The translations under genes and the position numbers were made by a program. Shown here in pieces: positions 13,301 to 25,300 of a stretch of 64,000 nucleotides of DNA. The notes below the pieces were generated by a model. It saw nothing but the letters and a program-made list of their open reading frames with translations, did no database searches and had not been told where the DNA came from. The stretch is from Thiohalomonas sp041685045. GTDB taxonomy: Bacteria; Pseudomonadota; Gammaproteobacteria; Thiohalomonadales; Thiohalomonadaceae. The DNA is taken from the NCBI GenBank assembly GCA_041685045.1, contig JAWLGP010000006.1, positions 62,001-126,000 of the forward strand, in the 5' to 3' direction. Within the stretch, counting starts at the first letter, position 1, and every line of letters begins with the position of its first letter.

Positions 13301-16300
13301 TGATCTCCCTGGCGGCGGGCGACTACGCGGTCAAGGCCCTGTTGAGCGAGGCCGATTTCGACCTGTCGGGCGGCGCCCTGAATATCGGCGCCAACTCCAC
13401 CTTCAACGGCAGCTTGACCCTGGGCGGCAGCGGCGCGCTCACCATTGCCCCCGGTGCCACCGTGACCGTCGCCGACTATCGCCAGACGGGCGGCTCGCTC
13501 GCCGGCAGCGGCAATCTGGCGGTCACTTCCAGTTACTCCAAGACCGGCGGCACCCTCGCGGGAACCCTGGGCGACATCAGCATCACGCAGCTGTTTGCGG
13601 ACCTCTCCGCCGGCGATCTGGCGGTGACCGGCGGCATTGCGCTGACGGCCCGCAACGGCGCCGTCTCCTCAGGCTCCCTCAGCGCCGGCGGGCGCGTTAT
13701 CCTGGAGGCGGCCAGCGGGATTGTGGCGGACGCGGTTGTTGCCGGCGACGGTGTCGCCGTCACCGCCAGCGGCGGCGACATCTCCCTCGGCAGTATCACG
13801 GCGGAGGGCACCATTGCCGTGACCGCATCCGCCGGCAGCCTCTTTGCCAACGGTGACTGGCAGGCCACCAACCCGGACCTCCTGGCGGGCGACCCGGCCA
13901 TCCGGCTCACCGCTGGCAACACCATCGCCGCCGGCGCGAATTTCACGACGGTCGGCTCGGGGGGCATCCGGCTTGAGGCCGGGGGTGATATCAACGTCAA
14001 TCCCACCGGCGGGACGTCGCCCACCCGCACCACCGTCGCCGCCGGCGATATCGAGTTCCTGGCCGCCAACGGCAGCCTCACCCAGTCGGGTTGCTGCGGC
14101 GACTACGGCCGCTCCTTTAGCGGCCAAAATATCCGCTTCGTGGTGGCGCCGGACGGCAGCATCAATCTCGGCCACGGCAGCGGTACCCGTGGCGATATTA
14201 CGGCGACCGGAACGCTGCAGGTCTCGGCCGCCTCCGGCAGCTTCTCCGCAGGCGACATCAGCGTCGGTGCCGGCGACCTTGCCCTCGACTTCGCTGCCGG
14301 CGTGACCACCCGCTCCATCGCCCTGGCCGAAGGCGGCAGCCTGACCATCAATGCCGCTGCGGGCGCCGTCAGCACCCAGGGTGAGGCCATCACCCTCCCG
14401 GGCGGTGCCCTCGCCATCAACGCCGGCGGGGCGATCACCGCCGGCGTGATCACCGCCGCCGGCACCGTGGCCATCGACGCTACCGCGGGCAACATCACCC
14501 TGGGCGGGGTGGAGGCCGATATTGTCAGCGTGGCGGCACACGGCGGGCACGTCACCGCCAATGGCGACTGGCAGACGACCCGGACCGGGCTGGCGGCGAC
14601 CGATCCCGCCATCGACATCAGCGCCAACGGCAACATCGCCGCCAACGCCAACTTCGCGACCGTCTCCGGGGCCATCCGCCTCCAGGCCGGCGGCAACATC
14701 GACGTCAATCCGTCCGGCGGCGCCGGGCCGTTGCGCACGACCGTGGCCGGCGGCGATATCGAATTTCTCGCCGCCAACGGCAGCCTGATCCAGTCGGGCT
14801 GCTGCGGCGACTATGGCCGCTCATTCGAAGGTCGCAACATCCGTCTCGTGGTCGCCCCGGACGGCAGCATCAATCTCGGTCACGGCAACAGCAGCGGCAG
14901 CGGCGACATTACCGCCAGTGGCACACTGAGCGTCAGCGCCTCCAGCGGCGCCTTCTCGGCCGGCGACATCCGCGTCGGCTCCGGCGACCTTGCACTCGAC
15001 TTCGCCAGCGGGATCACCACCCGCTCCCTAATCGTCTCCGCGGGGGGCAATCTGTCGCTGCATTCGGAGGCCGGTGCGGTCAGCACCCTGGGGCAGGCGA
15101 TCGGCGTCCCCGGCGGCACCTTCATCATCACCGCCGGCGGCAGCATCGGCACCGGGGCGATCACCGTCACCGCCAGTCCGGTCGAACTTCACGCGGGGAC
15201 CGGAATTACCACCGGCAGCATCAGTGCCTCGGGCGGTGTGGCCATCGATTCGGCCACTGGCGACGTCGCCGTCGGCAGCGTCACCAACACCGTCACTGGC
15301 CTCATCACGGTCGAGGCCACCACCGGGAACCTGACCGCCAACGGGGCGTGGCAGACCACCAACGCCGCCCTGGCCGACGATGCGCCGGCCATCCACCTCA
15401 CCGCCGGCGGCAACATCGCCGCCAATGCCAGTTTCACCGCCAACACCTCGGGGGCGATCCGGCTCGAGGCCGGGGGCGATATCGACGTCAATCCCTCGGG
15501 CGGTTCCGGGCCACTGCAGACGACGGTGGCCGCGGGCGACATCGAATTCCTGGCCCCCAACGGTAGCCTGACCCAGTCCGGCTGTTGCGGCGACTGGGGC
15601 CGCTCCTTTGACGGCAAGAACATCCGCTTCGTGGTCTCGCCAACCGGCAGCATCAATCTCGGTCACGGCAACAGCGACTTCAGCGGCGACATCACGGCGG
15701 CGGGCACCCTGACCACCACCGCGAGCAGCGGCGCCTTCTCGGCGGGCGACATCCGGGTCGGCAGCGGTGACCTCACCCTCGACTTCGCCGCCGGCGTGAC
15801 CACCCGTTCCGTGACCCTGCCCAACGGGCAGACCCTCACCATCAAGGCCCTGGCCGGGGCCATCAACAGCCTGGGCCAGCCGCTCACGGTGGCGGACGGC
15901 ACCATCATCCTGATGGCCCGCGACGGTATCTTCGTCGGCGCCCTCAACGCGGCCAACCTCACCGCCACCAACAGCGGGACCGGTGACATCGTCCTGCCGT
16001 TGACCGGATCGGCGACCCTGAACGACGTCTGGTCCGCCGACGGCGACGTGACCGTTTCGGCGCCGGATCAGGTGATCACCAATGCCGGGGTCATCGACGT
16101 GGCGGCTGGGCACACCTTCACCGTCACCTCCGCCTTACTCGACAATGCGGCGAGCGGTGCCATCCGCGGCGCCGGCACCTTCGATGTCACCAACACCACC
16201 TTTACCAACCACGGTACGCTGACGCCGGGCGGGCTCGGCACCACCGGTATCCTGTCGATCAGCGGTGACCTGGTGCTGGCGGCCGACGGCACCCTGCTGC

Positions 16301-19300
16301 TCGATATCGCCGGGGCGAATCCGGGTGAATTCGACCGGTTGGCGGTGAGCGGCAACGTGATCGTCGACGGCGCGCTCACCGCGAACGTCATCGACGGCTA
16401 CGAACCGGTCAATGGCACCGCCTACTCGTTCCTGACCATGGGCGGGAGCGCCTCCGGCACCTTCGCCACCACCACCTACCCGCCCGACTTCAGCGTCGGT
16501 TATTACTTGGCGGCGAACGAGGCGGCCCGCCTCGTCTACGCCACCTCCGTCAACGTCTTCACCAATGAGGCGGGCGGTCTCACTTGGCAGGACCCGGGCA
16601 ACTGGTCCTTCGGCGCGCTGCCGAACGCCTCCGACGCGGTCCTCATCAGCTCCGGTTTTGCCGTCAGCCACAGCATCGGCGACGACACCATCGCCGCCCT
16701 GACCATCACCAGCGACAACTCGCTGGATCTGTCCGGCGGCTCGCTCACGGTCACCGGCGCCACCGCGGTGGCCGGGGCGCTGACCGTCTCCGGCGGCACG
16801 CTGAACCTCGAAAGTACCGCGAGCGTGGCGACCCTCGGCCTCTCCGCCGGCACGCTCGGCGGTGCCGGGGACGTGGTGGCGACCGGCGCCTTCGACTGGA
16901 GCGGCGGCACCATCGATCGCACCGGCGCCTTCACGACCACCGGCACGACCACCATCAGCAACAGCGCGAGCCTCGCCTCCACCTGGACCAACAGCGGTAC
17001 GGTGAACCTGACCGGCGGCCACCTGCGTTTCACCACGGCCGGCGCCGCCTTCAACAACGAAGCCGATGCACTGTTCAGTAGCACGACCACGGCCGGCACG
17101 CTGCTCTACGCCACGACGGCCGGTTTCGGCACGTTCAACAACGCGGGCACCCTGGATGTGACGGCGGCCGGCATCCAGAACCTCACCGTCGGCACCTTCG
17201 CCAACAGCGGTACCCTGCGCCTCCGGGACGGGACACTCGAATTCCTGGCGGGCGGCAGCTCCACCGGGAGCCTCGAGATAGAAGCCGGCGCGATCGCCTC
17301 GCTCAAGAGCGGTACCTTCGATTTCGGCACGGCAGCCGTCGTGAGCGGCGACGGCGAACTCCGGATCGCCGGCGGTAGTGTCAACATCGGTGACACCCTG
17401 GCGACCGCAACCACGGTCACCCTTTCCGGCGGCACCCTCGGCGGCGCCGGCGACCTCACCCTGAGCGGCGCCTTCAACTGGGCCGGCGGCGGGATCGACC
17501 GCACCGGCGCCTTCAACACCACGGGCACCGGCCGCATCATCGGCAGTGCGGAGCTGTCGAGCACGTGGACCAACAGCGGCACCGTGGATCTGGTGAGCGG
17601 ACACCTGCGCTTCAACAGCGCCGACGCAACCTTCGAAAATACTGCCGGTGCCGTCTTCAACAGCTCTACCACGGCGGGTTCGCTGCTTTACGGCGCCAAC
17701 CCGGGTTTCGGTACGTTCAATAACGCCGGCACCTTCAACAAGACCGACACCGCCGGCCCGAACGTTTACAACCTCGCGGCCTTCAACAACACGGGGACGC
17801 TGAACGTCCAGGCCGGGACGCTCGATCTGCAGTCCGGCGGCACCCACACGGGGGTGTTCGACATCGCCGACGGGGCGAGCCTCCTGTTCACCAGCGGTAT
17901 GCACAGCGTGGGCGCCGGGGCGGCCGTGAGTGGTGGGGGGGGCGTCCGCTTCGCGGGCGCGACCGTGGACGTCGAAGGTGCGCTGATGACGGCGACCACC
18001 GTCGAGCTGACGAGTGGGACGCTGAGCGGCACCGGTGATGTGAACCTGACCGGCACCTTCAACTGGAGCGGCGGCACCCTCGACCGCATCGGCGCCTTCG
18101 ACACCGCCGGCACCAGCAACATCACCGGGACGGCCGAATTGGCGAGCAGCTGGACCAACAGCGGCACGGTGAACCTGAGCAGCGGACACCTGCGCTTCAC
18201 CACCGCTGGGGCGACTTTCACCAATGCGGTCGGCGCCGTGTTCAACAGCACGACGACGGCGGGCTCCATGCTCTACGGGGCGGCCTCCGGCTACGGCACC
18301 TTCAACAACGCTGGCACTCTGAACAAGACCGCGGCAGGAACCCAGAACGTCTATCTGCTCGGGGCCTTCAACAACAGCGGCACCCTGAACGTCGACGCCG
18401 GCACCCTCGACGTCATCGCCCCGTTTGCGCAGAGCGGCGCCCTGAAGGTGGCCTCCGGCGCCATCTTCAAGAATGGCGGCGGCTTTACGAACACCGGTAT
18501 CATCAGCGGTACCGGTACGATCGATGTCGGTGCCGGCAATACCCTCGTCAACGGCGGCGTGATTGCCCCCGGCGCGATGGGCGGTGCCGCGGTCGGGACC
18601 TTGTCGATCATCGGCCACCTCGGCAACAGCGCCACTGGCACCATTGCCGTTGGTCTCGGCGGCACTGGCGCCGGCGAGTTCGACGTGCTCGCCGTCACCG
18701 GCGACGTGGCGCTGGACGGAACGCTGAGCGCAACCCTGGTTGGCGGTTATTCACCGTTGGATGGCGACACCCTCCCCTTCCTGACGGCCATCGGCAGCAC
18801 GACCGGGAGCTTTGCCACCGAGAACGACCCGACCGGCTTCAGCGTCGGCTACAGCCTGGCAGACGGCGAAGCGGCCCGTCTGATCTTCTCCGCCACCGGC
18901 GCCAACGTCTTCACCAATAACGCCGGCGGCCTCGACTGGTCCCTGGACGGCAACTGGTCCCACGGCACCATTCCGGATGCGGCGGACGACGTGCTGATTA
19001 GCGCCGGTCACGCCGTAGTCCACGACACCGGCGAAGACACCATCGCCAGCTTGGCGATCTACAGCGGCAACTCGCTTACCCTCTCGGGCGGCTCGCTGGC
19101 GGTGATCGGCAGCACTGCCGTGACCGGCGCTTTATATGTGGCCGGCGGCGCTCTCACGCTGAACGGCTCGGCCGAAATCGCCACGTTCGGCCTCGCCGGT
19201 GGGTCGGTCGGTGGCAGCGGCGCGGTGACCGTGACCGGCCCGTTCCAGGTGAGCGGCCAAGCCACCCTGAACGGCAGCGGCGGCCTGGTCACCCAGGGGA

Positions 19301-22300
19301 CGAGCACGGTCGATGGCACCAGCAGCGACTGGCTCGACCTCGACGGCCTCGACTGGGTCAACGAAGGCACCCTGACGGTGAGCGGCGGCACCAGGCTGCG
19401 CTTTAACGGCGCCACCCTGACCAATGCCGGCGGCGCCACGGTGAATCTCGCGAGCACCGACGCCACCCCGCTCGCCGACGGCTACGGCACCTCTGTCTTC
19501 GACAACGAGGGGACGTTGAACCTCGAGCTGGCCGGCACCCACGCCATCAGCGGCGGGATTGCGTTCAACAACCGCGGCAGCGTGAACGTTGCTGCCGGTA
19601 CGCTGACGATCGGCGGAGCCGGCACCGACATTGGGCTCTATCAGGTGGCCAGCGGAACCGGCCTTGCCTTCACCGGCGGCACCCGCACCCTGGCGGCCGG
19701 CTCCGACCTCACCGGGACCGGCTCGCTCCTCATCGACGGCGCGACGGTGAACATCGATGGCGGATTTGCCCTCGCGGCTACCGGCGCGGGCAACACGGTC
19801 ACCTACGGCAGTACGCTCAACCTGAACAGCGCCGTGACCGTCGGCACGCTCAGCCTTTCCGGCAGCCTGGGCGGCAGCGGCGCGGTGACCGTGACCGGCC
19901 CGTTCCAGGTGAGCGGCCAGGCCATCCTGAACGGCAGCGGCGGCCTGGTCACTCAGGGCACGACCACGGTCGATGGCACCGGCAGCGACTGGCTTGACCT
20001 CGACGGCATCGATTGGGTCAACGAAGGCACCCTGACCGTGAGCGGCGGCACCAGGCTGCGCTTCAACGGCGCCACCCTGACCAATGCCGGCGGCGCCACG
20101 GTGAACCTCGCGAGCAGCGACGCCACCCCGCTCGCCGACGGCTACGGCACCTCCGTCTTCGACAACGAGGGGACGTTGAACCTCGAGCTGGCCGGCACCC
20201 ACGCCATCGACGGCGGGATTGCGTTCAACAACCGCGGCAGCGTGAACGTTGCTGCCGGTACGCTGACGATCGGCGGAGCCGGCACCGACATTGGGCTCTA
20301 TCAGGTGGCCAGCGGAACCGGCCTTGCCTTCACCGGCGGCACCCGCACCCTGGCGGCCGGCTCCGACCTCACCGGGACCGGCTCGCTCCTCATCGACGGC
20401 GCGACGGTGAACATCGATGGCGGATTTGCCCTCGCGGCTACCGGCGCGGGCAACACGGTCACCTACGGCAGTACGCTCAACCTGAACAGCGCCGTGACCG
20501 TCGGCACGCTCAGCCTTTCCGGCAGCCTGGGCGGCAGCGGCGCGGTGACCGTGACCGGCCCGTTCCAGGTGAGCGGCCAGGCCATCCTGAACGGCAGCGG
20601 CGGCCTGGTCACTCAGGGCACGACCACGGTCGATGGCACCGGCAGCGACTGGCTTGACCTCGACGGCATCGATTGGGTCAACGAAGGCACCCTGACCGTG
20701 AGCGGCGGCACCAGGCTGCGCTTCAACGGCGCCACCCTGACCAATGCCGGCGGCGCCACGGTGAACCTCGCGAGCAGCGACGCCACCCCGCTCGCCGACG
20801 GCTACGGCACCTCCGTCTTCGACAACGAGGGGACATTAAACCTCGAGCTGGCCGGCACCCACGCCATCAGCGGTGGGATTGCGTTCAACAACCGCGGCAG
20901 CGTCAACGTCGATGCGGGCACCCTTTCTGTGAACGGCTCATTCGCGGTCAACGAAGGTACCATCGATGTGGCCGCCGGCGCCGTGTTCCAGAAGAGCGGC
21001 GGCTTTACGAATAGCGGCACGATCAGCGGCGCCGGCACTGTCGAAGTCGGCAGCGGCACGCTGACCAACGCCGGCATCATCGCCCCGGGCAGCGCGAGTG
21101 ACATCACCGGCACTCTCACAATCACCGGCAACCTGACCAACGGCACCACCGGCGTGGTGGAAATCGATTTGGGCGGCACCGCGCCGGGCGATTTCGACGT
21201 ACTGGCGGTTTCGGGCGGCGTAAGCCTGGACGGCCAACTCACCGCCCGGCTGGTGAACGGCTACGCGCCCGTCGATGCCGATACCCTGTCGTTCCTCTCC
21301 ACCGGCGTCCTGGCCTCCGGCAGCTTCACCAGTGAAAGCCTGCCCGCCGGTTTCAGCACCGGCTACAACCTGGCCGCAGGCGAGGCGGCGCGGCTTATCC
21401 ATACCGCGAGCGGTGCCAACACTTTCACCAACACCGCTGGCGGTCTCAATTGGTCGCTGGCCGGCAACTGGTCCCACGGCGCCACCCCGGACGCGAGCGA
21501 CGACGTGCTGATCAGCGCCGGCCACGCCGTGGTCCACGACAGCGGTGACGACACCATCGCCAGCCTGACCATCCACAGCGGCAACTCCCTGGCCCTGTCG
21601 GGCGGTTCGCTGGCGGTGACCGGCGCCACCAATGTGGCCGGCGCGCTCTACCTCTCCAGCGGCACCCTTTCGCTAAACGGCGTCTCCTCGGTCGCCACCC
21701 TCGGTCTCTCCGGCGGCACTCTGGCCGGCAGCGGCAATGTGACCGTCACCGATGCGCTGACGGTGACCGCCAGCACGACCCTGACCGGCAGCGGCACCTT
21801 CACCACCCGGGGCACGAGCGCCATCGGCAATGCCACGGCGGGTGACCACCATCTCTACCTGAGCGGCCGCACCTGGGTGAACGAAGGCACCGTGACCCTC
21901 ACCGGCGACGAGAACATCCACCTGGACAACGGTTACCTGACCAACGCCGCCGGCGGCACCATCGAGCTGGCCGGCAGCGGCAGTGTCGCCGTACTGGGTC
22001 TGTCCGGCGGCGGTACGTTCCACAATGCCGGCCTGCTCCGCCAGAGCGCGGGCGTCAGCTACAGGCTGCAAGACCTCACCTTCCACAACAGCGGCACGGT
22101 GGCGGTCGATGCCGGCACCCTCAAAGTGACCGGCGGCGGCAGCGACGCCGGCAGCTACCAAATGGCCGACGGTGCCACGCTCGAATTCGCCGGCGGCGAC
22201 CGCCAGTTCAACACCGGCACCTCCTTCACCGGCAGCGGCACCCTCGAGGTGAGCGGCGGCACCCTCACTGTCAATGACGCCCTCACCATCACCGAGCCCA

Positions 22301-25300
22301 GCGTGATCATGTCCAGCACCACGGTGCGGGGCGCCGGTGACCTGACCATCGAGAGCGACCTGGCGCTGACCTACAACGTCGTTTTCGGCGGGGCCGGCAC
22401 CCTGACCACCCGCGGCACTACTACCGTCGGCGACGCCTTGGCTACCGACTTCCACATCTATCTGGCGGACAAGTCCTGGGTCAACGAAGGCACCCTGACC
22501 CTCGGCGGCAACGAAAACCTCTACTTCGGCGACGGCAGCAGTAGCGGCACCAGCACCCTGATCAACGCTGCCGGCGGCATCATCAACCTGGCGAGCAGCT
22601 CCAGTGCCCCGCTACACCACCTGTCCGGCAGCGCCAGTTTCATCAACGCCGGCACCGTGAACCAGACGGCGAGCGGTAGCCACGCCATCGACGGCAGCAT
22701 CGCGGTGAGCAATACCGGCACGATGAACGTCAAGGCCGGGACGCTCAGCGTTGCCGGCGCCTTCACCCAGAGTGGCACGCTGGAAGTGGCCGCCGGCGCC
22801 TCCTTCCAGAAAAGCGGCGGTTTCACCAACGAAGGCACCGTCGCTGGCGCCGGTACCATCGACGTCGGCAGTGGCACCCTCGTCAACGCCGGCACGATTG
22901 CCCCGGGCAGCGCCAGCGACCTGACCGGTACGCTGACCATCGCCGGCCACTTCGAAAATAGCGCCACCGGTACCCTGGCCATCGACCTCGGCGGCACCGC
23001 AGCGGGCGATTACGACGTGCTCGCCGTCTCCGGCGGCGTCACTTTGGACGGGACCCTGAGCGCCGGTCTCGTGAACGGCTACCCGCCTGTCGATGCCGAC
23101 AGCGTGGCCTTCCTCGCCACCGCCTTTCCGGCGAGCGGCTCCTTCGCCAGCCAGTCCCTACCCGCAGGTTTCAGCGTCGGCTACAACCTGGCGGAGGGCG
23201 AGGCCGCGCGGCTCATCTACACCGCCAGCGGCGCCAACGTCTTCACCAACGCCGTCGGCGGCCTGGATTGGTCTGTGGGCGGCAACTGGTCCCACTACAC
23301 CACCCCGGAGGCGACCGACGCTGTACTGATCAGCGCCGGCCACGCCGTGGTCCACGCCAGCGGCACCGATACCATCGCCAGCCTGACCGTCAACAGCGGC
23401 AATTCGCTGGCGGTCTCCGGGGGCTCCCTGACTGTCGCCGGGACCACTGACGTGGCCGGCGCACTTTATCTCTCCGGCGGCACGCTCGTGCTCAATGGCG
23501 GCGCCATCGTCAACGAACTCGGCCTTTCCGGCGGCACCCTGGACGGTAGCGGCGATCTGACGGTGACCGGGACCTTCAACGTCACCGGCACCGCCCTGCT
23601 GGCCGGCAGTGGTACCCTGGCCACCCAAGGCACGACCACGCTCGATGACGGCGTAGCCGGCGCCAGTGCCCTGACCTTCACGCGGCAGTGGGTGAACGAA
23701 GGCGTGCTGACCGTCGCCGGCGACGACTACCTGGACTTCGACGTCGGCAGTAGCCTGACCAATGCCACCGGCGCCACCCTCAATCTGGCGAGCAGTCATG
23801 CCGCCCCGCTGTACGTCGGCGTGGAGCGAACCGCGAGCCTGAGCAACCAGGGCGTGCTGAACCAGATCGCCGCGGGCACCCACACCCTCTCCAGCGGACT
23901 CGCCTTCGCCAACAGCGGTACGGTGAACGTCGATGCCGGGACGCTCACCCTCGCCGGTACCTTCACCGGCAACAACGGGACGATTGATTTGGCGGCCGGC
24001 GCCGTGCTCCAGAGCGCCGCCGGCTTCACCAACCGCGGCACCATCACCGGCAGCGGCACCCTGGATATCGGCAGCAGCAACACTCTGGTCAACGAAGGCA
24101 CCATCGCCCCGGGCGGTGGCGGCATCGGCACGTTGAACGTGGCGGGCCATCTGGATAACCGCGGTGCCGTGCAGATGCAGTTCGCCGGCACCATAGCCGG
24201 CAGCTACGACGTACTCGCCGTCTCCGGTGACAGCGCCTTCGCCGGCGCACTGGAGGCCGCCACCCTGGCCGGCTATAGCGGCAGCACCGGTGACGCCATC
24301 GTCTTCATCACCACCGGCGGCACCACCAGCGGCAGCTTCGCCACCGAAATCCTGCCCACCGGATTCGACGTCGGCTATGGCCTCGCCAGCGGCGAGGCGG
24401 CCCGGCTCATTTACACCGCCGGGGCCAACACCTTCACCAATGCCGCCGGCACCCTCACCTGGGAGAACCCGGGCAACTGGTCCTACGGCGTACTGCCGAC
24501 GGGGAGTCACGCCGCCCTCATCAGCGCCGGCTACGCCATCCGTCACGGCAGCGGCATCGACACCGTGGCGAGCCTGACCGTCCACCGTGGCAACGTCCTG
24601 GAGCTGGCCGGCGGCGCCCTTACGGTCACCGGCACCACCAACGTGGCCGGAGCACTGACCGTCACCGGCGGCACGCTGACCCTGGACGGTAACGCCAAGC
24701 TCGCCAGTCTCGGCTTGGCCGGGGGCACCCTGGACGGTACCGGCGACATCACCGTGAGCGAGCTGCAAGTGACCGGCCCAGCCACCCTCAGCGGCAGCGG
24801 CACCTTTGTCACCGCCGGCACCGGCACTGTTGACCTCGCCGGAGCGGGGGACACGCTGGTTCTGGCGCGTCACTGGCTGAACCGCGGTCCGCTGAGCTTG
24901 GGCGGGGAAGACAGCATCACTTTCCAGGACGGCATCCTGACCAACGCCGTCGGGGCCACCTTCGAGCTGGCCACCAGCCACGCCACACCCCTGCGGGACG
25001 GCGGCGGCAGCAACCGCTTCACCAACGAAGGCACCCTGCTCCAGAGCGTCGGCGGCCGCCACCTCATCGATGTGCCGCTGGTCAATAACGGCACCATCCA
25101 GGTCCAGGCCGGCATCCTGGCCGTGGCCGAGAGCTTCGCCGTCAATCACGGCACGGTCATCGTCGATGCCGGCAGCACCTTCGAGCGCACCGGTGGCTTC
25201 ACCAACCGCGGTACCCTGCGCGGCAAGGGCAGCTTCGACGTCGGTCCCGGCACATTGACCAACGAGGGCAGCATCGCCCCCGGCGCCTCCCCCGGCACAC

